Below, one piece after another: positions 19,966-29,444 of a stretch of 33,931 nt of DNA. The notes under the pieces are model-generated. The model made no database searches and was not told where the DNA came from. It saw nothing but the letters and a program-made list of their open reading frames with translations. The number at the start of each line of letters is the position of its first letter. Position 1 is the first letter of the stretch. Source of the DNA: Flammeovirgaceae bacterium. GTDB lineage: Bacteria > Bacteroidota > Bacteroidia > Cytophagales > Flammeovirgaceae. Both the position numbers and the translations under genes were made by a program. The DNA is taken from contig JAHQVQ010000027.1 of the NCBI GenBank assembly GCA_019634305.1, positions 1 to 33,931 on the forward strand, given 5' to 3'.

Positions 19966-21468
19966 TTAAACGGAAAGCATTAATCGGATTGGATCTTCCA
20001 ATAACTGCTTGACTCTTACCAGGAAGCTTACTGATTCCCTTCCATCAATAATCCGGTGATCATAAGAAAGGGCTACATACATCATTGGTCTAATTTCCAC
20101 CTGTCCGTCAATAGCCACTGGTCGCTGAACAATATTGTGCATGCCCAAAATTGCAGATTGTGGCGCATTAATAATAGGAGTAGAAAGCATAGAACCAAAA
20201 ACTCCTCCATTGGTGATGGTAAAAGTACCACCAGTCATTTCAGGAATAGTCAATTTATTATCTCTTGCTTTTGTGGCTAATCTGATGATTTCCGCTTCTA
20301 CCTCATTAAAGTTCATAGACTCCGCATTTCTGATCACTGGAACAACAAGTCCCTTTGGGGCAGAAACCGCAATGGAAACATCACAAAAATCATTGTAAAC
20401 CAACTCTTCCCCATCAATCTGCGCATTTACTGCAGGCCATTCTTGTAATGCCATGCAACAGGCTTTAGTGAAAAATGACATGAATCCAAGTCCTACACCA
20501 TGCTTATCCTTAAATGGTTCTTTATATTTTTTCCGAATATCCATGATTGGCTTCATATCAACTTCATTGAATGTAGTTAACATTGCTGTTTCATTTTTTA
20601 CCGATACCAACCTTCTGGAAATTGTTTTTCTCAGGCTGGTCATTTTTTCCCTTCGGGAGTTTCTCGGATCACTAGAAACAGGGGCATTGTTTTCAACAGG
20701 AGCTGCTTTTGGGGTACTTTTTTGTGCTTTCCCAGCATCTTCTTTAGTAATTCTTCCAGCAACACCAGTTCCTTTTACTTCAGAAGGGGAAATGCCTTTT
20801 TCTGCCAATATTTTTGATGCTGCCGGAGATGGATGGCCTTCTGAGTATTGCCCATTTCCTATATTTGAAGTTGTAGCTTCTTCTTTAACCTCCGTATTTG
20901 ATGAAGAACTCTCAGAGGAACCTCCTCCAGTAGTGACTTCAATTTTGCAAATTAAATCACCAATATTAAGTGTTTCGCCTTCGTGAGCTACGATATGTAA
21001 GATACCTGATCTTTCAGCGGCCAATTCAAATGTGGCTTTATCTGACTCAATTTCACATATAATCTCTTCTTCTTCTACATATTCTCCTTCCTGCTTATTC
21101 CAATTGGCAATGGTAACTTCAGTAATTGATTCACCAACAGTAGGCACATTCATTTCTTCTACTTCTCCAGTGGAAACTGCTTCGCCAGAAGAGCTTTCTG
21201 CCTCTGTATCTTCATTTTCTGTACTTTCTCCTTCCTTAGGCTCAATTTCACAAATTTTGTCACCGATAGCAATTGTATCTCCTTCCTTAGCGGTGATTTT
21301 AAGAATTCCAGATGTTTCTGCAGTTAATTCGAAGGTGGCTTTATCAGATTCTAGTTCACACAACACCTCGTCAACCTCCACAAAATCCCCATCATTTTTA
21401 TTCCATTGACCTATTGTTACTTCGGTAATTGATTCACCCACCGTGGGCACATTAACATCTACACTCAT
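19966..21468 (-). CDS. odhB: Dihydrolipoyl succinyltransferase (E2 of 2-oxoglutarate dehydrogenase), two lipoyl domains
   Basis: E2 carries the succinyl group on a swinging lipoyl arm and passes it to CoA. Domain order over 500 residues is lipoyl 1 (about 2-77, lipoylated K43 in ESDKATFEL), an acidic/Ser linker, lipoyl 2 (about 106-178, K144), a second linker, the subunit-binding domain (about 212-247, [18 protein letters not shown]), and the catalytic domain (about 270-500) with [10 protein letters not shown] (H471, D475). The two lipoyl domains are about 50 of 72 residues identical. Most OdhB/SucB enzymes have one, so this is a duplication. Position after sucA supports the succinyl rather than acetyl type. 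Confidence 0.95.
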   Translation of the reverse strand: MSVDVNVPTVGESITEVTIGQWNKNDGDFVEVDEVLCELESDKATFELTAETSGILKITAKEGDTIAIGDKICEIEPKEGESTENEDTEAESSSGEAVSTGEVEEMNVPTVGESITEVTIANWNKQEGEYVEEEEIICEIESDKATFELAAERSGILHIVAHEGETLNIGDLICKIEVTTGGGSSESSSSNTEVKEEATTSNIGNGQYSEGHPSPAASKILAEKGISPSEVKGTGVAGRITKEDAGKAQKSTPKAAPVENNAPVSSDPRNSRREKMTSLRKTISRRLVSVKNETAMLTTFNEVDMKPIMDIRKKYKEPFKDKHGVGLGFMSFFTKACCMALQEWPAVNAQIDGEELVYNDFCDVSIAVSAPKGLVVPVIRNAESMNFNEVEAEIIRLATKARDNKLTIPEMTGGTFTITNGGVFGSMLSTPIINAPQSAILGMHNIVQRPVAIDGQVEIRPMMYVALSYDHRIIDGRESVSFLVRVKQLLEDPIRLMLSV

Positions 21469-21552
21469 GATAATTCTTGAATCTTTTTAATTAATAATTT
21501 AGGAGAAGATACTTTGTCTTTATTTTTTTTGAATAACATACATTGTAAATTA

Positions 21553-24300
21553 TTATCGGTTGAAAGCTGCCATTACAATTTTCTGTTGTTCTTCATTATG
21601 TAATTTTGAGAACCCAGTTGCTGGAGAAGCACTTGGCTTTCTGGCAACAAGTTCTAAATCTTTTCTTTTATAATAAGTTCTCAGTAGGAATGTCCAGTAA
21701 CCCATATTTACAGGTTCTTCTTGTACCCACACCAGTTTGTTCATGTTTTTGTATTTGCTTAGTGCTTTTTCCACTTGTTTTTCAGGGAAAGGATGGATTT
21801 GCTCAATTCTAATAATGGCTACATCCTTTATTTTATCCTGTTGTTGCTTTTCCAGTAAATCGTAATAGATTTTTCCAGAGCACATCAGAACTTTTTCTAC
21901 TTTATTGTATGGCTTTGCATAGTCATCTTCATAAATCTCTTTGAAGCTACCTGTAGTGAATTCTTCAATAGGAGAAACAGCCTTAGGGTTTCTTAAAAGT
22001 GATTTTGGACTCATTACCACACATGGTTTTCTAAAAGGCCAGGAGACTTGTCTCCTCATTAAATGGAAGAAGTTGGCTGGTGAGGTAACATTGGCAACCA
22101 CAATATTATACTCAGCAGCAAGCTGAAGGAACCTTTCTGGTCGGGCGTTGGAATGTTCTGGCCCTTGCCCTTCGTATCCATGGGGAAGTAATAAAACCAA
22201 ACCACTCATTCTATTCCATTTGGATTCACAACTGGTAATGAACTGGTCAATAGTGATTTGTGCACCATTGGCAAAATCTCCAAATTGTGCTTCCCAAATC
22301 ACTAATGCACTTGGGTTGGCCATGGAGTAACCAAATTCAAAACCTAAAACACCATATTCTGATAATAGAGAATTATAGATCATGAACGGAGCCTGATTTC
22401 CCTTATCTATATTGCATAAATTACAATATCGCTCATTGGTTTCAGCATCATTCAAAATAGAGTGCCTATGGGAAAAAGTGCCTCGTTCTACATCCTGACC
22501 AGAAATTCTTACTATTTTGTTTTGCAACAAAATTGAACCATATGCCAATGCTTCGGCTGCAGCCCAATTGAGTGTTTTTGATTCGAAGAACATATTCTTC
22601 CTTTCCTTGATAAGCTTCTCAATTTGCTTAAGCGGCTTAAAATCCTTTGGATAGGAAGTAAGAGCATCGGCAATTTTTAACACCGATTCAAGTGGAATGG
22701 AAGTCTCTGGAGATTTTTCAAAATCTTCAGGAGTTGACTTTCTCATTTCGTTCCATCGTCTTTCAAATGGTTGTTCTCTATATGGAAGTGGATTTTGTTT
22801 TACATCTTTTAGCCTGTCATTCAGTAATTTTTTAAAATCCTTTTCCAGGTTTTTGGCAATTTTAGCATCAAATTCATCTCTTTGAGTAAGTTGTTTACTG
22901 TAGACTTCTCTAGGATTTGGATGCTTTGAAATAATATTATAAAGTTTTGGTTGAGTGAACTTTGGTTCATCACTTTCATTATGGCCATGTCTTCTATAAC
23001 AAACCATATCAACCATGATATCTTTCTGATATTTTTGTCTGAATTCTACAGCCAGTTTTACCGCAAATACTACTGCTTCCGGATCATCACCATTCACATG
23101 AATTTCTGGAGCCTCAATTATCTGGGAGATATCAGTACTGTAAATACTGGATCTGGCATCAGTAAAATCAGTAGTAAATCCTACCTGATTATTAATAATG
23201 AAATGGATTGTTCCTCCAACTTTATAACCTTCCAAGTTAGACATCTGAGCCGTTTCATACACAATTCCCTGGCCTGCAAGCGCTGCATCACCATGAATCA
23301 AAATTGGCAGAATCTTCTTTGAGTCATTGTTATAAATTTTATCCACTTTAGCCCTGGCGTTACCCAAAACTACCGTATCAACAGCCTCAAGGTGAGAAGG
23401 GTTTGGCAATAGGTTTACCGTAACTTCCTTTCCTGCTGGTGTATTGATTTGCGAAGAAAAACCCATGTGGTATTTTACATCACCATCTCCCATTGTTTCA
23501 TCAGGAAGAGCTGATCCTTCAAATTCGGTAAAAACCTGCTCGTAGGTTTTTCCAACAATATTAGTAAGTATATTGAGCCTTCCTCTGTGTGCCATTCCCA
23601 TAATTACTTCCTGAACACCTAATTCAGAAGAATGGTTAATAATAGCATCTAAAGCTGGAATAGTTGATTCACCACCTTCAAGAGAAAATCTTTTTTGGCC
23701 AACATATTTTGTATGCAAGAAATTTTCAAAAACTACAGCTTCATTGAGTTTTTCGAGAATTCTTTTCTTTTCATCTGAAGTTAAAGTGAATTTTGGGAAT
23801 TCTTCTTCTACTTTTTGCCTAAACCATTCATGGATTTCCGGTTCTCTTATTGATGAAAATTCAAAACCTATATTACCACAGTAAACAATCCTCAGTCTTT
23901 TTATTATGTCCTCAAGAGTTGCAGGACCAATTCCTATTTTCTTTCCAGACTGAAAAACTGTTTTTAAATCTGCTTCAGATAGACCGAAGTCTTTCTTATC
24001 TAATAATGCCTGTCTGTTTAACCTGTCTCTTACCGGGTTGGTCTTTGATTCCAGATGCCCTCTTAAGCGATAAGCCTCAATTAATTCATTTACAGCAATT
24101 TCTTTATGAGCCTGCGATTGATCAATCACACCTCCTGCTAGTTCTTCACCATTCTGCCCATAATTTGCCTGCGAAAACTCAAACCCCTCAAAAAATCTTT
24201 GCCAGGAAACATCTACTGATTCAGGATTTTCCTTATAAGATTTGTACATCTCATCGATATAAGTACCGTGAGCATTTGCTATAAAAGAATATTTGTCCAT
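21553..24300 (-). CDS. sucA: 2-oxoglutarate dehydrogenase E1 component
   Basis: SucA decarboxylates 2-oxoglutarate with thiamine diphosphate and transfers the succinyl group to the E2 lipoyl arm in the TCA cycle. The 915-residue protein starts with the typical E2-binding helix (FIANAHGTYIDEMYKSY ... SWQRFFEGF). Other family motifs are MAHRGRLNIL (H238), GDAALAGQG (D338 of the ThDP/Mg site), NNQVGFTT (370-377), and the C-terminal transketolase-like half (HGYEGQGPEHSNARPERFLQL). It is the first gene of sucA-odhB-lpd, with an 84-base gap before odhB. A consensus Bacteroidota promoter lies just upstream. Confidence 0.97.
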   Translation of the reverse strand: MDKYSFIANAHGTYIDEMYKSYKENPESVDVSWQRFFEGFEFSQANYGQNGEELAGGVIDQSQAHKEIAVNELIEAYRLRGHLESKTNPVRDRLNRQALLDKKDFGLSEADLKTVFQSGKKIGIGPATLEDIIKRLRIVYCGNIGFEFSSIREPEIHEWFRQKVEEEFPKFTLTSDEKKRILEKLNEAVVFENFLHTKYVGQKRFSLEGGESTIPALDAIINHSSELGVQEVIMGMAHRGRLNILTNIVGKTYEQVFTEFEGSALPDETMGDGDVKYHMGFSSQINTPAGKEVTVNLLPNPSHLEAVDTVVLGNARAKVDKIYNNDSKKILPILIHGDAALAGQGIVYETAQMSNLEGYKVGGTIHFIINNQVGFTTDFTDARSSIYSTDISQIIEAPEIHVNGDDPEAVVFAVKLAVEFRQKYQKDIMVDMVCYRRHGHNESDEPKFTQPKLYNIISKHPNPREVYSKQLTQRDEFDAKIAKNLEKDFKKLLNDRLKDVKQNPLPYREQPFERRWNEMRKSTPEDFEKSPETSIPLESVLKIADALTSYPKDFKPLKQIEKLIKERKNMFFESKTLNWAAAEALAYGSILLQNKIVRISGQDVERGTFSHRHSILNDAETNERYCNLCNIDKGNQAPFMIYNSLLSEYGVLGFEFGYSMANPSALVIWEAQFGDFANGAQITIDQFITSCESKWNRMSGLVLLLPHGYEGQGPEHSNARPERFLQLAAEYNIVVANVTSPANFFHLMRRQVSWPFRKPCVVMSPKSLLRNPKAVSPIEEFTTGSFKEIYEDDYAKPYNKVEKVLMCSGKIYYDLLEKQQQDKIKDVAIIRIEQIHPFPEKQVEKALSKYKNMNKLVWVQEEPVNMGYWTFLLRTYYKRKDLELVARKPSASPATGFSKLHNEEQQKIVMAAFNR

Positions 24301-24325
24301 TTGGTAATAATTACTGGTAATCCCA

Positions 24326-24355
24326 CAAAGCTAATATTTAATGAAAAATAAACAA
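24326..24355 (-). promoter_or_regulatory. Bacteroidota-type promoter for sucA-odhB-lpd
   Basis: On the minus strand TTG, 19 bases, then TAGCTTTG matches the Bacteroidota primary-sigma consensus (TTG at -33, TAnnTTTG at -7). The -7 box ends 25 bases before the sucA ATG, implying a leader of about 20 bases. Confidence 0.7.
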
Positions 24356-24936
24356 AGATTAAATTTGCTTATGCGGGTGTGATAATATTATTTATAAACT
24401 GATTAGTGTAAAGGAAACGTTTGTTTTGGAAGAAGTTTGAAAAATCCTAAAAATAAATAATCAATAGTTATTTTTTTATGTCAAAATTTATTTTTTTTTA
24501 AAAGAAAACTAATTATTGATATAAATACATTTAAGTTAAGGGAAAACCTTCTTTATATCAAAAGACCATATTATTATTTTGTTGAATTAATTTCTCTTGC
24601 TTCAGTTTTTTTATGGTTATATGGTGATTTTTTTTTAATTTAGTTAACAACATAAATAAAGTTTAGTTTTTCCTAACTTAAAAAAATGATATTTATAAAA
24701 CTAAATTTTAAATAATAAGCAGATTTTTTTCATATTAGCTTCAAAAACACGTTTGAAATATTAGATTTTAATTTTTTGTATTTTTCTAAACAACTTAATT
24801 AGTTAAAAATACCTGTCGATTTTATATCCTACTATTATGTATAACTCATTAATCTTTAGAAGGAAAATCTTATTATTTAAATGTACCCAAAGCAAACTTT
24901 TGTACTTACATCTAACCAAATAGAATAAAATTATTA
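24356..24936. other. AT-rich divergent intergenic spacer between sucA and xerC/D
   Basis: No credible coding frame, tRNA or strong terminator is seen. The stretch is very AT-rich with long A and T runs. A near-perfect inverted repeat (TTTAAGTTAAGGGAAAA at 24530-24546 against TTTTTCCTAACTTAAA at 24667-24682) encloses about 120 bases. It presumably carries the xerC/D promoter, but no TAnnTTTG box was found on the plus strand. Confidence 0.5.
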
Positions 24937-25818
24937 ATGATTCAATCCTTTCTTAATTATCTACAATACGAAAAAAGAAGTAGCCCTCATACCATCAAAT
25001 CTTATAAAAAAGATTTAGAGCAGTTTAATGATTTCTGTGTCAGTCAAATATTATCAGAAACTGAAACAATAGCTCTGGAAAATGTTCAGTATGAAACTAT
25101 CCGGGGTTGGATTGTTCAACTTATTTCCGATGAAATTTCCCCAAGATCAGTCAATAGAAAAATCGCAACCATAAACACCTTTTATAAGTTTTTACTTAAA
25201 AAAGGGAAAATTGAAGATTTGCCAACCAGAAAGTTACAATCCTTAAAATACTCTAAAAAACTACCCAATTTTGTGAAAGAAGCTGAAATGGAGGGCGTTT
25301 TTGAATCTGGATTTCCTGAAGGGCAAAATTATAGTATGAAGGAAAAATTGGTGATTGAATTATTTTATGGCACAGGAATTAGGCTTTCGGAGCTTATTAA
25401 CCTAAAAGTGGAGGATATAAACCTAAATAATAAAGTGTTAAAAGTTTTAGGTAAAAGAAATAAAGAAAGGATGATTCCCATTAATGCAAAATTATTGGAA
25501 TTATTGGAAAACTATATCACCATACACGAATTAACCCCAGATCATTTTTTGATCACTACTGACAAAGGTAAACAAGCATATCCTTCCATGATTTATAAAA
25601 TTGTAAATAATTACCTGAGTTTATACACCACTTCAGGTAAAAAAAGTCCTCATACGCTGCGCCATACTTTTGCAACTCATCTACTGAATAATGGTGCTGA
25701 CCTTAATGCTATCAAAGATCTTTTAGGACATGCTAATTTAGCTGCTACACAGATTTATACTCATAATTCAATTGAAAGGATAAAGAAAATTTTTGAACAG
25801 GCTCATCCTAAAGCCTAA
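24937..25818 (+). CDS. XerC/XerD-type tyrosine recombinase
   Basis: This 293-residue protein is the length of the chromosome-dimer resolvases XerC and XerD. The N-terminal SAM-like DNA-binding domain spans about 1-90 (FLNYLQYEKRSSPHTIKSYKKDL). The catalytic domain has all active residues: R149 in GTGIRLSEL, K173 in LGKRNKER, H239 and R242 in HTLRHTFATH, H265 in LGHANLAAT, and the nucleophile Y274. The start with MIQSFLNYLQYEKR is family-typical. It is followed by raiA/hpf on the same strand, a common Bacteroidota pairing, and there are no mobile-element genes or att-like repeats, so it is a housekeeping enzyme rather than an integrase. XerC versus XerD cannot be decided from sequence alone. 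Confidence 0.92.
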   Translation: MIQSFLNYLQYEKRSSPHTIKSYKKDLEQFNDFCVSQILSETETIALENVQYETIRGWIVQLISDEISPRSVNRKIATINTFYKFLLKKGKIEDLPTRKLQSLKYSKKLPNFVKEAEMEGVFESGFPEGQNYSMKEKLVIELFYGTGIRLSELINLKVEDINLNNKVLKVLGKRNKERMIPINAKLLELLENYITIHELTPDHFLITTDKGKQAYPSMIYKIVNNYLSLYTTSGKKSPHTLRHTFATHLLNNGADLNAIKDLLGHANLAATQIYTHNSIERIKKIFEQAHPKA

Positions 25819-26065
25819 ATTTTTTTGTGATAAAATTCAACTATTATAATGAATACTCGTCATAAAAAAGAAAGGGAAATTCGTTATTTTTAACAGTAAA
25901 TAAATAATGGAAGGAGATGCAAAATATAAGGAAAAGTTAATTTTATATTTTGGCGAAACTAACCAGCTATACCGGATAGGTATGAGAAAGGAAAAAATCA
26001 TTTTAGAGATTTTAAAATGATTTACTATAGTTAAACAGTTTTTTAACACTTAAAATTAAAATTGT

Positions 26066-26371
26066 ATGAAACTTCAGATGCATTCGGTACACTTTACAGC
26101 TGATCAAAAGCTGTTGGACTTCATCCAAAAGAAGGTGGATAAATTGGAGACATTTTATGATAGAATCCTGGATGGGGAGGTATTTTTAAGAATTGATAAA
26201 GGGGAGCATAAAAATGGTAACAAGGTGGCTGAAATAAAGATAAATTTACCTGGTAGTTCTTTGTTTTCAAAAGAACAAGCTGGTTCATTTGAAGCTGCTA
26301 CGGATGCTGCCGTAGAATCACTACGAAGACAACTGAAAAAACATAAGGAAAAACTTTTTGCTAAACATTAA
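26066..26371 (+). CDS. raiA: Short-form ribosome hibernation promoting factor (HPF/RaiA family)
   Basis: This 101-residue protein matches the short HPF/YfiA fold: beta-alpha-beta-beta-beta-alpha with MKLQMHSVHFTADQKLLDFIQKKVDKLETFYDRI, a hydrophobic strand EIKINLPGSSLF, and the C-terminal helix AATDAAVESLRRQLKKHKEK. These proteins bind the 30S decoding region and silence ribosomes in stationary phase. No long-form C-terminal dimerisation domain is present. It follows xerC/D by 247 bases and is closed by a shared bidirectional terminator. Confidence 0.93.
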   Translation: MKLQMHSVHFTADQKLLDFIQKKVDKLETFYDRILDGEVFLRIDKGEHKNGNKVAEIKINLPGSSLFSKEQAGSFEAATDAAVESLRRQLKKHKEKLFAKH

Positions 26372-26385
26372 AACTTGATTAAATC

Positions 26386-26423
26386 AAAAAAAAAGCCCTG
26401 AAAGAAATTTCAGGGTCTTTTTT
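26386..26423. terminator. Bidirectional terminator between raiA and the glucan phosphorylase gene
   Basis: CCCTGAAA-GAAA-TTTCAGGG is a perfect 8-bp stem with a tetraloop. It is flanked by an A-run on the left and TCTTTTTT on the right, so it can stop transcripts from both converging genes. Confidence 0.92.
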
Positions 26424-26438
26424 ATGAAAAAATAAGGA

Positions 26439-28085
26439 TTAAGCCAAATACAGTTTTTTATAATAATCCTTCAACATCCTGTTTACAGCAAATTCATCTT
26501 TTGTGCTGATAATACTTCTTTTCATCATTTTTACCCATTTTTTTCTATTGTCATAGTAAGTAGGGATTACTTCGTCAAGAAGGGTTTTATATAAAGCATC
26601 CAAATCGTGTTTATCCTGCTTTTTTTCACTTTTACCTTCAAAACCATCTCCAAATTGCCATCCATTTTTACCATGCTCGCAAGCTTCAGGCCACCATCCA
26701 TCTAAAATACTGAAGTTGAGCACTCCATTCATAGCGGCTTTCATCCCGGAAGTTCCACTGGCTTCTAATGGTCTTCTTGGGTTATTGAGCCAGACATCCG
26801 AACCTCTGGTTAAATGAGCTCCAATGGTCATGTCATAATTTTCAAGGAAAATAACAGCGCCTTTATATTTTTCAGACATTTCCACAAGGTTGGCAACAAT
26901 TGCTTTTCCAGTATCATCGAGTGGGTGAGCCTTTCCAGAGAATATCAATTGCAACTTGTTTTCTTTTAGTAAAGGCTCAATTATTTCCTTATTGGTAAAA
27001 ATCAAATTACTTCTTTTATAAGGAACTGCTCTTCTGGAAAACCCAATCAGTAAAACATCTTCTTTTAGAGTTATGCCAGTTCTTTCTTTTACAAAAGCAA
27101 TTAGATTCTTTTTGTTTTTCTGATGATTGTTCCACAATTTCTCTGAATTTTCTACACTTTCTATCATTTCAGGATCAACCCAGGTGGGTAAATGAATGCA
27201 GTTGGTAATGCCCACTATTTCCGATCTGTTTTTTACATCTTTCCACATTTTGTTAGCTGTTTTGTTATGTAAACCAGCCACAGCATTCGATTTTTTTGAA
27301 AGCCTCAAGGCTCCTACAGTCATGTTGAAAGGCGAACCTCCCAGTTTTTCCAATTGCTTTGCCGTAAAATTTAGGTTAGCACCCATATACATTAACTTAT
27401 CAATAGGGTGAGATTCATTTCCTTGTACTACAGGGGTATGGGTAGTAAACACCACTTGTTTTTTAGTGGCTTCCTTAGCTTCTTTTAAGGACAAGCCTTT
27501 TTCCATTTTTTCCCTGATCAATTCAAACCCAGCAAAAAGGGCATGGCCTTCATTGAAGTGATAAACCTCTGGTTTAATTCCCAGCTTTCGTAAAGCCCTT
27601 ACCCCTCCAATTCCCAAAACCATTTCCTGGGCAATTCTTTCTTCCCCAAACCAACCATAAAGTTGTCCTGTAATCCAGTTGTCACTATTTTCCGGGATGT
27701 CAGTATCCAACATATAAATGGGAGCATTACCAAACTTGGTGACTTTCCATACTTTACAAACTACCTTAATGTTCCTGATATCAACAGAAACTTTCACTCC
27801 GGTTTCTTCGAAACAATCATAATTGTAATTATGGTAAGAATCGTATGGCTGTCCCTTTTTGTCAATTAATTGGTCCGTATAACCCTGTTTCCATTTTATA
27901 CCAATTCCCACAATTGGATATTTATGATCTTTTGCTCCTTTTAAATAGTCTCCTGCCAGAATTCCCAATCCACCAGCGTAGGTTCTCAAGGAAGTATCCA
28001 GCCCGTATTCCATACAGAAATAGGCTACTTTTGGTTTTTTATTAGTTTTCTTTTTTGAATTTCCAGCAGTTTTATTTTTTTTCAT
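26439..28085 (-). CDS. Short alpha-glucan (glycogen/maltodextrin) phosphorylase, GT35
   Basis: Glucan phosphorylases release glucose 1-phosphate from alpha-1,4-glucan using pyridoxal phosphate. This 548-residue protein has AYFCMEYGLDTSLRTYAGGLG near the N-terminus, VYHFNEGHALF, TTHTPVVQGNE, and the PLP site EASGTSGMKAAMNG with the cofactor lysine K449. The motif set fits the short alpha-glucan phosphorylase subfamily (TIGR02094 type) rather than GlgP/MalP of about 800 residues, and the extra N-terminal domain (DUF3417) of longer members is absent. The first 18 residues are Lys-rich and not family-typical. It is a single gene, divergent from a lipoprotein gene and convergent with raiA. Cytoplasmic glycogen use is inferred. 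Confidence 0.92.
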   Translation of the reverse strand: MKKNKTAGNSKKKTNKKPKVAYFCMEYGLDTSLRTYAGGLGILAGDYLKGAKDHKYPIVGIGIKWKQGYTDQLIDKKGQPYDSYHNYNYDCFEETGVKVSVDIRNIKVVCKVWKVTKFGNAPIYMLDTDIPENSDNWITGQLYGWFGEERIAQEMVLGIGGVRALRKLGIKPEVYHFNEGHALFAGFELIREKMEKGLSLKEAKEATKKQVVFTTHTPVVQGNESHPIDKLMYMGANLNFTAKQLEKLGGSPFNMTVGALRLSKKSNAVAGLHNKTANKMWKDVKNRSEIVGITNCIHLPTWVDPEMIESVENSEKLWNNHQKNKKNLIAFVKERTGITLKEDVLLIGFSRRAVPYKRSNLIFTNKEIIEPLLKENKLQLIFSGKAHPLDDTGKAIVANLVEMSEKYKGAVIFLENYDMTIGAHLTRGSDVWLNNPRRPLEASGTSGMKAAMNGVLNFSILDGWWPEACEHGKNGWQFGDGFEGKSEKKQDKHDLDALYKTLLDEVIPTYYDNRKKWVKMMKRSIISTKDEFAVNRMLKDYYKKLYLA

Positions 28086-28201
28086 AAGTCAGGTTTTTTA
28101 GCTTGGGTGATAATACATACTCAATACCTAAATTTAAGAAATTCTAATTGTTGAAAATTCAATAATTGATTCCTTTTGATTTTAAAATTATTTATAAAAA
28201 A

Positions 28202-29305
28202 ATGGCTTTTGCTAAAAATGAAATATTTTTTTTATTCTTATTCCCCATCTTAATTATTATTTCCTGTAACTCAAAACCAACGGGAGAAAGTAAAAGTTTT
28301 CAAGATATTCCAAATGGAGAAGGGATCGAAAAATATAATAAACCATCCACAATTCTATTTGAGGATAATTCCATTTTACTTATTACACTACAATTCAATA
28401 TTGGTTCGGTTTCAAAAGACATTCAAATGGAGAGAAGTAACCATCCGGTGAATCTGATTTACGAAAAGGAAGGTAAAACCATTTCTTTAAATGGTAAAAT
28501 AAAGACCAGAGGTAATTTCCGAAGCTCAGAATACATCTGCAACTTCCCGCCATACTCCCTTAAATTTCCTGAAAGTGAAGCGGATTCTACCATATTCAAA
28601 GGAGCAAAAAAATTGAAAGTGGTTACCCATTGTATCAATGAAAATAGTGAAAACCCTCAACATTTGTTTCAGGAATACCTGGTTTATAAAATATATGAGC
28701 AACTTACACCCAAAAGCTTTAAAGTTCATTTGCTTAAGGTAAAATATGAAGATGTAGAGAATAAAATACCTAGCTTTTCATCTTATGCATTTTTGATAGA
28801 AAATGATGAAAAAATGGCATTGAGGAATGAAAGTTTACTTTTAGAAGAAATTTTTATGGAAGGGGATAACAATCCGGATTATCAGCAATCTACTTTACTT
28901 TCTGTATTCCAGTTTTTAATTGGAAATACCGATTGGTTTTTGCCGGATCATAATATGAAAGTGATGGTTAATCAGGCTGGAGATACAACAGCCATTCCCT
29001 ACGATTTTGACCTTTCGGGAATGGTAAATGCCCCATATGCACATCAGTATCACAATTTTGGAATGAAAAATATTAGGGATAGAAAGTTTATGGGATTTTG
29101 CAGAAACGAATCTGAATACAAGGAGGTTTTTAATCTCTTTAATAATAAAAAGGAGGAAATACTTTCTTTATATCGGCAATTCCCTCACTTAAATGAAGAT
29201 CAAAAGACGGCTTCTCTGGATTATATTGAATCCTTTTATACCATAATCAACTCTTCTGATTCAGTTGCAAAATATATGGATAGAGCATGTGGAAACACTT
29301 TTTAA
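28202..29305 (+). CDS. Lipoprotein with CotH-kinase-like features
   Basis: The tracked ORF opens at 28166, but the signal peptide MAFAKNEIFFLFLFPILIIISC starts at residue 13, so I set the start at 28202 (367 residues). The lipobox Cys is residue 22, so it is a lipid-anchored envelope protein. I do not recognise a named family with certainty. Visible motifs are KTRGNFRSSEYICNFPPYSLKF, then KKLKVVTHC, QEYLVYKIYEQLTP, IGNTDWFLPDHNMKV, and IPYDFDLSG. The D-W-x5-H-N segment and the later YDFD resemble the catalytic and metal-binding loops of the CotH family of spore/secreted protein kinases. Similar hypothetical proteins are widespread in Bacteroidota. Kinase activity is an inference only. It is divergent from the phosphorylase gene (116-bp spacer). 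Confidence 0.65.
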   Translation: MAFAKNEIFFLFLFPILIIISCNSKPTGESKSFQDIPNGEGIEKYNKPSTILFEDNSILLITLQFNIGSVSKDIQMERSNHPVNLIYEKEGKTISLNGKIKTRGNFRSSEYICNFPPYSLKFPESEADSTIFKGAKKLKVVTHCINENSENPQHLFQEYLVYKIYEQLTPKSFKVHLLKVKYEDVENKIPSFSSYAFLIENDEKMALRNESLLLEEIFMEGDNNPDYQQSTLLSVFQFLIGNTDWFLPDHNMKVMVNQAGDTTAIPYDFDLSGMVNAPYAHQYHNFGMKNIRDRKFMGFCRNESEYKEVFNLFNNKKEEILSLYRQFPHLNEDQKTASLDYIESFYTIINSSDSVAKYMDRACGNTF

Positions 29306-29444
29306 TGTTTTTATAAATATTAATGGATAATCTACATGGTTTAGTGAGGATTAGAAAAATAATCATATGAATATATTGACATGTATCATGTTATTCATGG
29401 GTATTTAGCCTCACTTTTATCTAAAAGATTAATCATCCAAAACC

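Noticed and set aside
20453-20986. 177-residue plus-strand ORF opposite odhB
   Set aside because: Shadow of the odhB catalytic domain and linker; the complementary frame is clearly the real gene.
24937-25818. Tyrosine recombinase as the integrase of a mobile element
   Set aside because: Length and motifs fit housekeeping XerC/D, it neighbours raiA, and there are no att repeats, tRNA target or phage/ICE genes.
25907-26020. 37-codon plus-strand ORF (MEGDAKYKEKLILYF...) before raiA
   Set aside because: Plausible residue composition and a purine-rich start, but too short, with no recognisable family. It is more likely a leader or remnant sequence; only conservation could rescue it.
25837-26049. 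70-residue minus-strand ORF between xerC/D and raiA
   Set aside because: Low-complexity hydrophobic translation of AT-rich DNA, with no family resemblance and no support from context.
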